Assembly: GCA_029239755.1 (NCBI GenBank)
Contig: JARBUI010000012.1
Location: forward strand, 1 to 64,000
DNA length: 64,000 bases
Direction: 5' to 3'
Origin: Clostridia bacterium
Lineage (GTDB): Bacteria; Bacillota; Clostridia; Lachnospirales; Cellulosilyticaceae
Shown here: one piece after another, positions 15,001-30,000 of the stretch
How positions within the stretch are numbered: the first letter of the stretch is position 1
How the letters are laid out: each line of letters opens with the position of its first letter
Notes under the pieces: generated by a model
Seen by the model: only the letters and a program-made list of their open reading frames with translations
What the model was told of the DNA's origin: nothing
The model's database searches: none
Made by a program: the position numbers and the translations under genes

Positions 15001-18000
15001 CATAGGCTGTATGCTTCACTATACTTAATAGAGTTCTTTTGCCTCTATAGGGTTTAGTATGATACAGACAATAATAATCACATATAAAATGCGAAACAAT
15101 TCCGAGTGCTACAGAAAATGATTTGATAGTCATTGGAGTAATCGTAATATGCTCACAATAGTTTAAAAGATCATCTAAACTTTCATGTGAAAAATGAGGC
15201 CAGTCTATAATACCTGGATTAACATCTGGCTTAATATTTCCATACACATAATGGAAATAATCTAGCTCAATTTCCATTTGCGAATTGATTTCTTTATATA
15301 ATACATTTGCCATTAACAAATGAGTTGTAATATGCATAGGATCACCCCTTCTCTACTACTATAATACGATTCTAATACTATTACTAGAGTAAAAAATAGG
15401 TTAAGTCCATATTTATTGTCATTTTATCATTTATTATACACTATTTAAGGAGGATATCTGCCTCTACCTATACCTCTTTACTTATGACCTGGATAACTTT
15501 TGTACGATACATGATCCCTATCAGAATCATTGCCAGTGCTGCTCCTGCTCCTGAACTTATTCCAAATGGAATAATAAATCCAAATAGTGCAGCCTCTCTT
15601 CCCATAAGTAAAGTTGCTATAGGATAAGCCGCAAGTGCGCCAATAAGTCCAGTACCAACAAGCTCCCCTATAAAAGCAAAATATAATTTTTTACTTTTTA
15701 CAAATAAGAATCCAGCAAGCAGTGCTCCAAACATACTTCCTGGAAATGCAAGCATCGTTCCCGTCCCTAACATAACTCTAATAAGGGATGTGCAAAATGC
15801 AGCCGCTACTGCATACCATGGCCCTAACAATACTCCTGTTAAAACATTAATGAGATGCTGCATCGGAAAACACTTTGCAACGCCCATTGGAATATAAAAT
15901 GTAGAACTTGTAACTCCTAATGCAATTAAAACACCTGTTAAACAAATTTTTCTTACCTTACTGTTCATAAACCAAACTCCTTTTCTTAATAAAATATGGG
16001 ACATGCCAATACAGGCATATCCCATTAATTTATTAATGTAAGGTTCCTACGTTGGCATTATCCAAATCAGGTATATGGGTCGAAGCTGCAATTTACTTCC
16101 TCTCAGCCTGTATGCACAAGCTCCCCGATATTCAATTTAACTCAGTATATCATATACTGCCATTTTTTTCAATCATCCTTTACATCTAAAACTTTTATCC
16201 TTTATTCATAAATCATCCAAAATCTCATTACACTTTTAAACTGTCTATATGCCGTGTTTTCTTATCTTAAAATTCTAGCACTTCGTACTCGTGGTCTAGT
16301 ACATTAATAAAAAGCACTTTTTCTCTTAGCAAATCACCCCGATGAATTAATACCTTCACTACTTCACTAACTTCTTCTGCACTTATAAGTGCTGGGGTAA
16401 ATGAAGGATTGCCCAGTATCTTTTCTTTACCACTTGAAGTTTTACTTTTATAAATTTTATTAAGAGTATCTTCTCCTGGAAAAATAGTTGATACCTGCCC
16501 ATACCATCCAGCAATGGCTCCATGGACAAACGGGATATGAAGCTCTTTAGCTGCTTCTTGAATTAAAAATCTTGCTGAAATATTATCTAATGCATCTACA
16601 ATCACATCATGATCCTTTAAGAGATTATTGGCATTTTGATCTGTTAAAAACTCTGTAATAGGTACAATTTTAATATCAGGATTAACCCGTGCTATTCGTG
16701 CTTTAGCTGCCAAGGCTTTACTTTGTCCTATGTTTTGTGTATCCGATAAAATCTGCCTATTTAGATTGCTTTCATCAAAGACATCTCCATCAATTGCAGT
16801 TATTGTTCCTACACCTATTCTTGCAAGCATCTCGATTACGTATCCCCCAAGACCCCCACATCCTACAACACATACTTTAGAATCATGTAAGATCTGATTT
16901 TCTTCTTCGCTTAGTGTTATTCGGTTACGTGAATAACGGTTCATATCAACCACCTCCAACTGGAGGGAAAATAGATATAACATCAGATTCATTAAGATTG
17001 GTATCTAGTTCCCCATCTCTTCCATTAATGAGTAGTATCGCGACATCTTCCTTAGGAATTTTTAATAAGTCAATGATATGTTGCGGACTAGTTTCTGCCG
17101 GCATATCCAAAATCATTTCTTTTCCACGGTCTTGACGCAGTGTGGCAAACAATCTTACTTTTATTTGCATTACCCTCTCCTCCTATCAGAAATTTATGTT
17201 TATATAATAAATGGTGCAGGAATATGGTCTACACACAATAAATAAGCTTTCTTGACCACAAGCAATCACCACAAGACGGCATGTTGCCATAACAGTCTGC
17301 CTCAGAGGACCTTACCATATCACATCCATCTGCTAAGTCACAATCAATACAAGAAGGATAATGATTATTAAATACAGTACTGCGAAAACTTGCATACGCA
17401 CTGCCTTCCCAAATGTCCTCTAAAGATGTCTCTGATATATTGCCAAATATATGGGTGTACACATTTTTATGACGCTCAAATACAACTTCTGTTCCATTAT
17501 GTGCAAATCGGTAGCAAGGCACTACATCTCCGGAAGATGTAATCACTGCTGCCTTATCCTCAATAAACTTACATCTTCTTTCTGTTTTTAGCTGATATGC
17601 GGGTAGTTGTAAGGCTACCTTTTTTGCTAAAGCATAGTTTTGAAGTTTCTTAAAAAGTGTCTGAATTTCTGTGTTTTCATATCGGGTATAGAGAACTAAA
17701 CCTTTATCCTCTAAGGTCGCCGGCAAGATATTAGATATAATAACTCCAGATACTTCAAGCTCTGAAGCTAAGTCAATGACCTCAAATATACTATCCTTAT
17801 TGCTGGCTGATAGTACCAATTGAAAAGATACAGCTGGCACATTAGACCTTCTTTTTTGCTTTAATTTATTTAAAGCTTTTAGATTTTGAGTAATCTGCTC
17901 CAGTGAAAATTTACGTATATGATAAAAAACTTCTGAAGGGCCATCAATGGAAATAATCATACGATTAACTGTCTCTACAATTGTCTCTCGCATAGACTCA

Positions 18001-21000
18001 TGCATGATTGTACCATTTGTGGTAAGAGTTAAATGATAGTTTTTTAATGCATTCATCACCTTTTGAACTTCTTCTGAAAAGGTAGGTTCACCTATGCCTC
18101 CAAGTACTATTTCTTGAATAGAAGGGATATCATAAATTTGCTGGATACATTTTTCTAATACACTTTCCTCCATATCCCTCTCCTGATGATGCCATGTTTT
18201 ACGATAACACATCGCACAATTCAAGTTGCAGCGATTGGTTAACTCCAAGTAAACTTTTTCAATTGACATTTTTCACCTCCTAGAGGATTATGTTAACAAC
18301 AAAGAGCTTCCTAAGAAGCTCTTTGTTCGCTCAATTACAGACCTAGTAAAGCCTTTCTGTCCTCTGTAGGAATACCATCGCTTCCCCAGCCACGCTCAGA
18401 GTAGTACTGTGGCAATAGTTCTGAAAGCCTTGCTACATTACCTTTAGAAGGCCCCTCAGCTATACCGTCTTCTAACAGTCTCTTAGGGAGTGTATCTTGC
18501 GATGGATCAATACCCGCTTCTAAGTTATAGAGTCTTTCAATGTTCCAAATTCTTTCTCCTGCCATCAATACATCTTCAGCTGTCCAGTCAGTACCAATAA
18601 CTGCATTAATCATACTCGCATAGTCTCCGGCTCCCATTGCAAAAGAAGTAAATAAACATAAACCTGATGAATCAATAAAAGCTGTAAGGTCTTGGAATAC
18701 TTTTACCCAAGTCGCTTTACCTTCAAGAGAAAAACGATCTAATTTTTCTGGTAACCCAAGAATTTCCGGAGAGATAAGATACCCTCTTACGTGACAGCCT
18801 CCTCGGTTAGATGTTGCGTATTGCAGTCCTTGACCTTGGATAGCTCTTGGATCATATGCTGGAAGCTCTTGCTTTTTAACAGACATAGATAACTCTGGCA
18901 CCCCATAGGAGTCTGTTAGTCTGTAAGACCCTTCAGCCATCTTATCTCCCAAACCTTCTCTCATACCCATACGTTTAGTCCATTCTACAACAGCTTCAGC
19001 ATTTCCAAACTCGAGTGAAAGACCATTTAGCTCTTCATCTTTAATATACCCTTTTTGGTAAAGTTCCATAGCCGCTGCAATAGTGGCTCCAGCTGAAATG
19101 GTATCTAATCCCATTTCATTACACCAAAAATTCGCTTTAATAACAGCTCCCATATCTGATACGCCGCAATCTCCGCCAAATGCCCAAATAGTTTCATACT
19201 CTGGACCTCCGCCTTCGATATCATCTACTTTGCAGTAACGGCCGCAGGCAATTGGACATCTATAGCAAGGATCTTTTTTAACTAAGTACTTTTCTGCTAG
19301 TGTTTCGCCGCTGATTTCTTCTGCTTTGTCAAACTGAGAAGTTTGGAAGTTATTTGTAGGGAAAACACCATTCTCATTAATAATATTAACAAGAACTGCT
19401 GTGCCATATGTAGGAAGCCCTTGTCCAGTAACACCATTATCTTTAATTTTTTGCATACATTCTTTGACAACCGCTTTAAGCGCCTCTGCATCTGCAAGAT
19501 CTACTTTTTTACTTCCTTTAACAACAATAGCTTTAAGATTTTTAGAACCCATTACTGCCCCTACCCCTGACCGTCCTGCTGCTCTTGAGTAGTCATTCAT
19601 AATAGCTGCAATGTGAGACATTTTTTCTCCTGCTGGTCCAATAGTTAATATTCTGGACTTTTCAGGGGTTTCTGCTTCAAGTGCTTTGGTAGTCTCTGAA
19701 ACGATTTTCCCCCAAAGATGCGTCGCAGGTCTAAATTCAATTTTGTCATCTTCGATCATGATATAAACTGGTTCTTCAGACTTGCCTTCTACAATAATAA
19801 CATCATAGCCTGCAAACTTAAGTTCAGGCCCCCAATACCCTCCTGAGTTAGAGGATGCAATGGTTCCTGTAAGCGGTGACTTAGTTACAACCATATATCT
19901 GCCGCCTGTTGGAGTTGGTGTCCCAGTTAAAGGTCCTGTTACCACTAAAAGCTTGTTTTCCGGACTTAAAGCATCAACATCTGGTGATACTTCATCTGCA
20001 TACATTTTAGTTCCAAGACCTCTGCCACCTATAAACTTCTTTGCAACTGTCTCATCCAAAGCTTCTACTGCATAAGTGCTTGTTGTGAGATTAATTCTTA
20101 AAACCTTACCTTGATAACCGTACATAAAACGACCCCCTTTGGTTTAATTGATTTCCAAATCCTTTCCAAACACGGGAGGCAGCACAGTTTCCTGTTCCAC
20201 CCATAGGTTAATGGTTCATGGCACTAGGCTTTAGAACAATTAACTCGGACGTTGGTATTACTGGTTAAAATCCGTTCTATATTTGTGTAATTTCACTACA
20301 ATCACACTTATAATTAGTTTTACCTTATCACATTTTCCTAAGCTTTTCAAGCAATCTGCTTTTAAGTATGTATTTTACTCCACTACTTCGATAGTATCGT
20401 TTACTTTAACAGTTCCACTTTGTATAACCTTTGTAAAAATACCTTCCTTAGGCATAATACATTGACCGACTTGCACTTTTATTGCACAGCCTGTATGGCA
20501 TTCTTTTCCAATCTGTGAGACTTCCTGAATGGTCTCACCAATTTTTAATAATGTACCTACCTTAAGCTTATGCAGGATAATCCCTTCCGTAGTAATATTT
20601 TCAGCAAATTTCCCGCTGCAAAGTCCTTCAATTCCCACTTTTGTCATCTTATCAATGCTCTCTTTAGATAATAAACTCACCTGCCTATGCCATTTCCCTG
20701 CATGGGCATCTCCGACTAATCCGTGAGCTTCTTGAAAATACCCCTCAGGAACAGCTTCTTTAATAACACCTTTTTCTTTACTTATATTAACTGAGATCAC
20801 CTTTCCAATAATACCCGTCATTTTAACCCCTCCCTCAAATAATCTCCTGACTTACCGCCGGTTTTTTTCATCAGACTGATCTCACTGATGACCATTTCCT
20901 TATCAATAGCCTTACACATATCATAAATCGTTAAAGCTGCCAATGTTGCTGCAGTTAACGCTTCCATCTCAACTCCCGTTTTCCCCACCGTTTTAACCTC

Positions 21001-24000
21001 TGCTTCAATTAAAATGGAATTTGTCCCTATCTCAAAACGCAAATCTACGCCTGTTAACATCAGCTGATGGCACATGGGAATAAGGTCGCTTGTTTTTTTA
21101 GCTCCCATGATCCCAGCTATCTGGGCAACTGATAAAACATCTCCTTTTTTAATACGTTCATTTTGAATAGCTTGAATCGTTTCCGGCCTCATTGTAATTT
21201 TCCCTGAAGCAATTGCCGTTCTTGACGTATCATCTTTTCCGGTAACCTCTACCATATAAGCTCTGCCCGAATCATTAAAGTGTGTAAATGACATTTATTA
21301 TCCTCCTATCATTATCCCCCGACTTGAATCATATTTCTTTCTGTCAAACTCCCCTCTTCAATAAAATGCTCTAAAGGTTTATGAAGCATGGCATTCTGGA
21401 TAAAATCTGTTAAAGATCCGCCTTCTCTTAATACTGTTCTTAAGTCGAATTCTTGATTAGAATGCAGACAATGTTTTAGTTTTCCTTCCGATGTCAGACG
21501 TACTCTATTGCATGTGCTGCAAAACTTGCAGGAAATAGGGCTAATAAGCCCAACCCGGCCCTTTGCCCTCGGCAGTTTATAGTACACAGCAGGAGAGCTA
21601 TATTCTGTATTTTTACTTTTTTGAAGGTGTGGGACAGTCTCTAAAACATAGTCATTTGACAGAAAATGATTAAGTGACCACTTAGCCACTTCTCCGATTG
21701 GCATAAGCTCAATAAATCGCACATCTATCTCTTCATCTTGAGTCAGTTTAACAAATCTTTCAACTTCATCGTCATTAAACCCTCCAACTAATACAACATT
21801 CAGCTTTATGGGATTTAATCCTACTTTCCTAGCCTTTTCTATCCCTTTAAGGGCATCTTTTAATTTTCCGCCTCTTGTCATCATGGCGTATTTTTTATCA
21901 TCTAAAGAGTCTAAACTAATATTGACTCTTTTAAGCCCTGCATTTTTAAGATCTTGTGCCATAGCATTTAAAAGAGTGCCATTTGTTGTTAAGGCTATAT
22001 CTGTGATCCCGACGTAGCTGTTTATTTTCTCAATGAGTGTAATAATCCCTTTTCTTGCAAGGGGTTCTCCCCCTGTAATACGAACCTTAGTTATCCCGAG
22101 GGCTGCAAAAGCTCCAACCATTTCCTCTAACTCCTCAAGTGTTAAAATATCCTCGTGAGCCATTTTTCTAATACCCCCTGCCGGCATGCAGTACTGACAT
22201 CTGAGATTGCATAAATCAGTAATAGATAACCGTAGGTAATTAATTTCTCTGCCAAATGCATCATTCATACTACTCACCTACTTTCAAAACTTCGCCAGGA
22301 TTTTGAAGTTCATATCCTCCAATCAAACTAAGTTTTTCTTTAAATTCTGGTGACTTTAGAACCTCAATAAACTTTTGAATGCGGTGATCCTCCAAATACG
22401 CCAGTGGGACTAAAAAGTCATACTCCTCATAACAAGCAGGTATAAAATCAAGCTGCATAGCCTCGGCTGCTGAGAAAATGCCAAGACCTGCATCTGCTGC
22501 CCCTGAAGCAATCGCTGCCGCAACTGTCATGTGTGTCGTCATCTCTTGGTTATATCCTATAATGTCTGCCGGATCTAACTGCTCTTTTTTAAGTTCATAG
22601 TCTAGGAGCTGTCTTGTGCCTGCTCCACGCTGACGATTAACATAACATATGCCTTCTCTTTTGAGATCTGAAAAACCGCTGATTTTCTTAGGATTTCCTT
22701 TCTGTATCATAAGTCCCTGGAGCCTTTTAACTCCTTTAATGATCGCCATGGACCCTGCTTTGAAATGCCTCTTCACATATGAAATATTATACTCTCCTGT
22801 ATCCTCATCTAATAAATGTATGGGTGCAATATGACATTCTCCTCGTTTCATAGACATAATGCCCCCTAGGCTTCCTACATGTCCGGAGGTAAGCGGCATT
22901 CGGTCTGCAATTAAGTCTAAAATCAAATCATGACTGCCAATTAAGACAACCCTCTCTAAAATTTTCTCTAACGGCTTAATAAGAGAAATATCTACTAATT
23001 GTCCGCTTTCAATTCCTTCTGACATTCTAGATATTGTTAAAACCCCATCTGCCCGGACTAGACTCATAGTCGCTCCTGCTCCGCGATTTAAAGGCGTTGC
23101 AATAAGCCTGTTCCCTACTTCACCTAACGTTACCCGTACAAGCTCCTGATGCTTTAGTGAAGAAACGACTCTTTGTGACAGTACAGCCTTAACGCACTTT
23201 GTCTCATCTTTCTTACCTAAATACCACTCTATAATTGGCTTTGCAAAAGTCTCAAAGGAAAAGTATGCAGAAACAGGGTAACCTGGAATACCAATGACCG
23301 CCTTACCATCAATCATCCCTAATATCGTAGGCTTTCCTGGTTTTAAGGCGACCCCATGTACAATGACTTCTCCAAGTTCTCGAATCAGGTCAGCCGTAAA
23401 GTCTTTTGAACCTGCTGAAGATCCAGCATTGATAATGAGCAGATCATTTTCTGTAGTACCTTTTATTATAGCTGCTTTTAGAACTTCTTTATCGTCTCTG
23501 ACGGGAGCATAGATTTTTGGTATTCCTCCTGCCTCCATCACTAATCCCTCAAATACCTTTGAGTTTGAATCCATGATTTTGCCGTACTTAAGCTCACTTA
23601 CATCTTGAACAATCTCGCTGCCTGTTGGGAGTATGCCGACAGTTGTCTTGGCAAATACCTTAACCTGTTTTACTCCGCTATTTAAAAGTGCTCCCATATC
23701 CATCGGCCTAATCGTATGGTATGAAGGAATAATCATTTCTCCTTGAACAATATCTTCCCCAACTTGCCTGATATGCTGCCAAGGATAAGCTGGGGCTATG
23801 ATTTGAATAACCTCGCTACCCTTCTCTACTAAATCTTCAATCATAATAACAGCATCTTTATCTGCTGGTATGGGGTTGCCGGTATTAATATATTCAAAAT
23901 GTTCTCCACGATTAAGACATTTGGGTGTTTTTTCACAGGCCCCATAAGTATCAGATGCCCTTACAGCGATCCCATCCATTGCAGCAGCGTGATAATGAGG

Positions 24001-27000
24001 TGATGAAATTTTTGCAAAAACAGCTTCAGAAGTTGTTCGAAACAACGCTTCTCCTACTGACAGTGTTTCTATTTTGAGTGGTGATGCTAAAGCGTCTTTA
24101 TATAGCTTAAGGGCTTCTTCAACAGGAATATTAGATATATAAATATTTCTTGACTGGGGATCTTTTTCTTTTTCTATCTGAGTTATCCGTTTATTCTCCC
24201 TGCACATTTTATACCATCACCTCCTGAAATAAAAAGACCTCTACTTTTTCACCTTTCATCAGTCCTTCTTGATTATTTGAAATGCGAATATATCCTGAAG
24301 ATTTAGCAAGCAGTGTCATCATACCAGATTTAGCATAAAACGGAACTGCTCTCCAGTCATGTTCTCCTCGCATAAGCTGAACCATTTGATAGGTCTCTTT
24401 TCCAGGAGATGCATGGACATTACTCTCTAATATTGCTGTAATACTCAGTTCTTTTTCACACCTTCTTAAGGTACGCTGCATATAAGTTTTCACAAACCGG
24501 TCAAAAACAATTAAAGCTGATGCCGGATGACCAGGCAGACCAAATACTATCTTTTCATTAATCTGTCCAACAATCGTTGGCTTGCCGGGTTTAATTGAAA
24601 TACCATGAACTAACACCTTACCGCCTAAAGATGTCATAACATCTTTTGTATAATCTCTTGTCCCAACAGAACTGCCTCCTGAAATAAGAATGATATCTGC
24701 TTCTTCTAAAGCTTCTTTGAGTACTTTTTGCAGCCAATTAAACTCATCCTTAACAATCACTTTTTTATTTATTTGTCCACCTAGCTCCGTAATCAGTGCG
24801 CTTAAAGCATACCCATTAATATCTCTTACTTGACCAATCTTTTGAGGCTCATCTAAATCTACGATCTCATCTCCTGTTGAAATAACTGCAAACCGAGGCT
24901 TTTTATAAACCTTTATCTTAGTAATACCTAGACCAACTAATAACCCTATATCATATGAGGTTAGCTTTTTACCTTTCTCGATAACTATCTCACCTTTTTT
25001 TAAATCATCCCCTATAAGCGTCATGTTTTCGAGAGGTGCAATAGGCTTATGAACTAGAATAGTTTTGTCATCTAGTTTCTCCACGTACTCTATCATAACC
25101 ATCCCATCCGCACCCGCTGGAACCATGCCCCCTGTTGGTACATAAACAGCTTGTCCTTTCTGCACTCTAAGGTCAGCTTCTGTTCCCATGACAACTTCAT
25201 GACTACACTCTAAAAAACTCGGCATAGATGAGGATGCCCCCATAACTTCTTGGCTTATTACAGCGTAACCGTCCACTGTTGACCGATTAAACTCTGGCAA
25301 ATCTACTGGAGCAAAAACAGCTTCACTTACGATACGCTCTCTTCCCTGCAGTATATCTATGATTTCTTCTTCAGCCAAATAGTCAGACGCTATTTTTTGA
25401 AGGATTATATCCACTTCCTCTACAGCTAATACATTAAAAAAGTTCATTCTATGGCTTCCCCCTCTCTAATTACTTTATCCAAACACACTCATCACAAAAG
25501 CGTTCTGCCTGCGTTAGATTATGAGTAACAAAAATAATAGTACATCCCATTTGCTCATGATATGATTTTAGCTGAGTCTCAATCGCACAAGCAGCCTCTT
25601 CATGGATATTAGCAGTTGTTTCATCTAATAAAAGCAGCTTAGGGGCTGCTGCAAGGGCTCGTGCTAATGCAACCTTTTGGGCTTCTCCCCCTGATAAAGT
25701 ATCAGCTCTTTGTCCTTTAATCGCCTCAAGGTTCATTTCTCTTAAATAACCATCAACTATTTCTTTTCTCTTCTTTTTTTCTATCTTTCGAATTTTAAGC
25801 GGGTATTCAATGTTCTCAAAAACGCTTCGTTTAAATAGATAGGGTTTTTGACTCACCATCCCTATCCTTTGTTTATGACAATCTTTTAATGGATAGCCAT
25901 TATAAAGAATCTGTCCCTCATAGTCTTTTTCAATGCCGCTGATAATCTTTAATAAGGTACTTTTACCTGCCCCATTATCTCCTAAAAGACCAATAATTGT
26001 TCCTTCTTTAAAATGCATGTCTAAAATATCTAATATTGTTTTCTGATTATATTTTTTTAAAAGCTTTTGAATCCTTACTTCCATGTCTCAGCCTCCCTAT
26101 AAACAATGCTGTTAACGAGTAAGGAAATAAGAAGCAGTACTGCCCCAAGTGCAATAGCCCTATCATACTCTCCCATAGAATTCATAAGGGCTATAGAAGT
26201 CGTCATAACCCTAGTCGTTCCTTTAATGTTGCCCCCAACAATCATAACAGCTCCAACTTCTGAAATAGCTCTTGAGAATCCAGTCATTAAATGAACTAAA
26301 AAATCTATTTTAAATTCACGTATGATGAGAATAATGACTTGAAAAGAATCAGCTCCTAGTAATAGTCCTTCATTTTGTACTTGATGTCCTCTTTGCTTAA
26401 TCGTATTGTAAGTTAGTCCTAAGAGAAGAGGCGTAACTAATACGGTTTGAGCGATAACCATAGCTGCCGGCGTATACAAGAGTCCCAAAAAACCCAAAGG
26501 GCCTTTTCTTGAAAGAATAAGTAAGATAACAAGACCTATTACAACCGATGGCGTACTCATTGAAGCGTATAAAAGCCTGGAAACAAACTGCTTGCCTTTA
26601 AACTTTTTCAGTCCAAGCCAAATGCCAAAAGGAAAACAAAATAGTGCCGAAATAATGACAGCAGATAGTGAAACAAACAGTGATCTAATAATAATTTGAT
26701 ATAATTCAGGATCTAGGGAAATAATAAGCTTTAAGGCTTTGATTAAGCCGCTTGTAAGCTCATTCATCATAGGCCTTGGCTGCTGGGTTAAAGAGTGCCC
26801 TTCCATTCGCATCTTTCCCATACTCCCCTATTTTTTTCTGCACTGCTGGGGAGAGCAGCCATTTAATAAAAGTTTGTGCCCCTTTACTATTAATGGCCTT
26901 ATTTTTTTCAGGATTAATAGCTATAACCCCATACATATTCATAAGATGCTGATCTCCTTCTGTTACTACCTCTAACGCCAGCTTGCTTGAAAGTTTTAAA

Positions 27001-30000
27001 TAAGTGGCCCGATCTGTTAGGACATACGCTCTTAACTCATCTGCCATTTTCAAAACGTCTCCCATCCCTTTTCCTGCAGAAATGTAACCATTGTATGTAG
27101 GCTCTATATTAAGTTCTTTCCAAATTCCAAGTTCCTTTTTGTGAGTCCCTGAATTGTCTCCTCTTGAAATAAACTCTGCTTCTTGTGATGCGATCAATTT
27201 GAATGCTTCTAATATATCTGTCCCAGCTTTATCTTTGATATGTAAAGGGTCTTCTTGTGGTCCTAGTAAGATAAAATCATTGTACATAACGTCCCATCTC
27301 TTTATGCCGTGTCCTTCTTCCACAAATGCTATCTCCGACGGTTTATCATGGACTAAAAGTACATCCACATCTCCATCTTGCCCAAGTTTCATTGCCTGTC
27401 CAGTTCCAACAGCAATAACCTTAGCTTCAATCCCTGTTTCTTCATAAAACTCAGGTAAAAGTTCATCTAGAAGTCCACTGTCTTGAAGGCTTGTTGTAGA
27501 ACCAATTAAAAGACTGTTTGCTTTTTTAGCACTTATTTTTGCAAATAACGTGCTGCAAATGACAGTAATAAGTATAAGAATAATTGAAAAGACTACAATC
27601 ATTTTATTTTTCATGCTTTATTCCTTCCTCCTATAACTTAGCTTATTTAATGCATTAAGATCCCCCACATTCTGAAGCATCACCCACTAATATTTGCAAA
27701 CCATGATGAAGGGTATCCACAATAAAGCCTAATGATTCTTTAACTGCTTTTGGACTTCCTGGCAAATTAATAATAAGTGTCTTCCCTCTAATCCCTGAAA
27801 TACCTCTGGATAACATGGCTTTTGGGGTAATTTGAAGACTATTGTATCTGATTGCTTCCGAAATGCCTGGTACTTGTTTAAAAATAACTTTTAGGGTTGC
27901 TTCTGGCGTAACATCCCGCTCACTAAAGCCTGTCCCACCAGTTGTCAAAATCAAATGGAGATGCTGCTTATCGGCCATATCAATCATTTCCTTAGCCAGC
28001 ATTTCTTCATCATCTGGAAGGACAAGGTATTTTTCTACTTTGTATCCTTTTTCCTCAATCATTGTTTGTATTAATTTACCGCTTAAATCTTCTCTTTTTC
28101 CTTGTGAACCTTTATCACTAGCTGTAATAATGCCTACCGAATACATATAGCCCCTCCATTTCATGTAATATCTCCGATAAAATATCCCTATTAACAAAAA
28201 AATTCTGCCCAAAGGACAGAACGAATAAAGAGTCTTTATCCTTTCCAACAAGGGAGGCTACTCAGTTTCCCGCATAGCCCTGACTTAGTATCATAGATTT
28301 TTCCTTAGATAGATAAGTTCGGATAATATTTATTTAATTATATCTAACTTTTACACTTAAAACTAACTCAAAATTAAAAATAGTACTCCTAAATTTAGTA
28401 TTTATCTGTTAAAAATGCTATAATGTTGATATACAAGCTCTGGTATGGTAGTATATAATTACCATATTATATCTTTAGGCTTTTGAGAAAGGAGGTTTCA
28501 CTATGATCCAAAACTTCGACCGGCATTTTGAAAAGTATCATAATTACGAAACAGAGTATCTTAAAGTACTCTATTATGATTTATCTAAAGACTATAAAGA
28601 AATGTATAAGTCTTATCAATACAATAGATTATGCACCATTGTAAGTGGTACCAAGCATGTTAAAATTAATAATGGTGAAGAATTTGATTACAGTGACTCT
28701 GAATTCATTCTTCTTCCCCCTAACTCTAGTGTTGAACTGGAAATCAAAGAAGACACTATCGCTATTGTCTACGAAATGAGTGATAAGCTTATTGATGATA
28801 CTAAAAATCGGATTCAGCTTCAGACCCAAAATGATTTCCAGATACCTAAAAATACCATTATTAAAGAATCCTTTACTGAAAATATCAAATCGCCTATTCA
28901 AAGAATCAATAACTACTGTATGGGAAATGATCCTAATAAAACCTTTCTTGTCGACCTATGTTCCCAGGAACTCATATATAATCTTATGAAAGATTATTAC
29001 ATTTCACTGGCTCATTCAAATGATCATCTTGATCCTGTTAACTATACATTAAAGTTTTTAAAAGAAAATATTTACCAAAATGTAACGATTAAACAGATTG
29101 CGGAGCATCTTAATATGTCTACTTCAAACCTCATATGCTCATTTAAAAAAAGAACCAATATGACTCCTAAAGAGTATCAAAATTTGCTTAAACTTAAAAT
29201 TTCAAAAGAAGCGCTCAAACATAAGAATGTTACTGAGGTCTGTTATGATCTTGGCTTTGAGAATGTTTCCTACTTTATAAAGCTTTTCAAGAACTACTAT
29301 GGAGAAACTCCAAAACAGTTTGCTATGCGTATTAATGAATCAAATAAAACTTCACTTACTGTATAAAAATAAATAGAATCAATACAATAAAATAAACAGA
29401 TAAAAAGGAGATGATTTACACGGAACTGTCTTTGACAACCCCTGCCTTACTTTTTCCTGCAATATCCCTTTTGATGCTCGCATATACTAATAGATTTGTT
29501 GTGCTTGCACAGCTCATACGTGATTTATATACCAAATACAAAAAGGAACCTGATATCGTTTTAAAAGATCAAATAAAAAATTTACAGCTCAGGCTAAAAA
29601 TTATTAGAAACATGCAGATATTTGGGGCACTAAGTTTTTTCTTTTGTGTGATGAGTATGTTTTTAATCTATGCCGGCTCCATATTTATTGCTGATATCGT
29701 TTTTGGACTCAGTCTTATATTACTGCTTGGCTCCTTAGGACTTTTAGTCATGGAAGTACAAATCTCCATTCATGCCTTAAATATACAATTAAAAGATTTT
29801 GAAATGGATTTAAATCATGAGAATAAAGAGTAAATTTACTCTTTATTCTTCATTTTGTACCTTTTCTTCTTCTAAGTCTTGTTCTTCTAGAATGGCTTTA
29901 CTGGAAATAAGCTTTTTACAGTTATTACAAAAATAACTGCTTGATCCGCATGCTTCCAGAACCTCTACTTCTTTCTTACAGGTTGGACAATAATATTTCT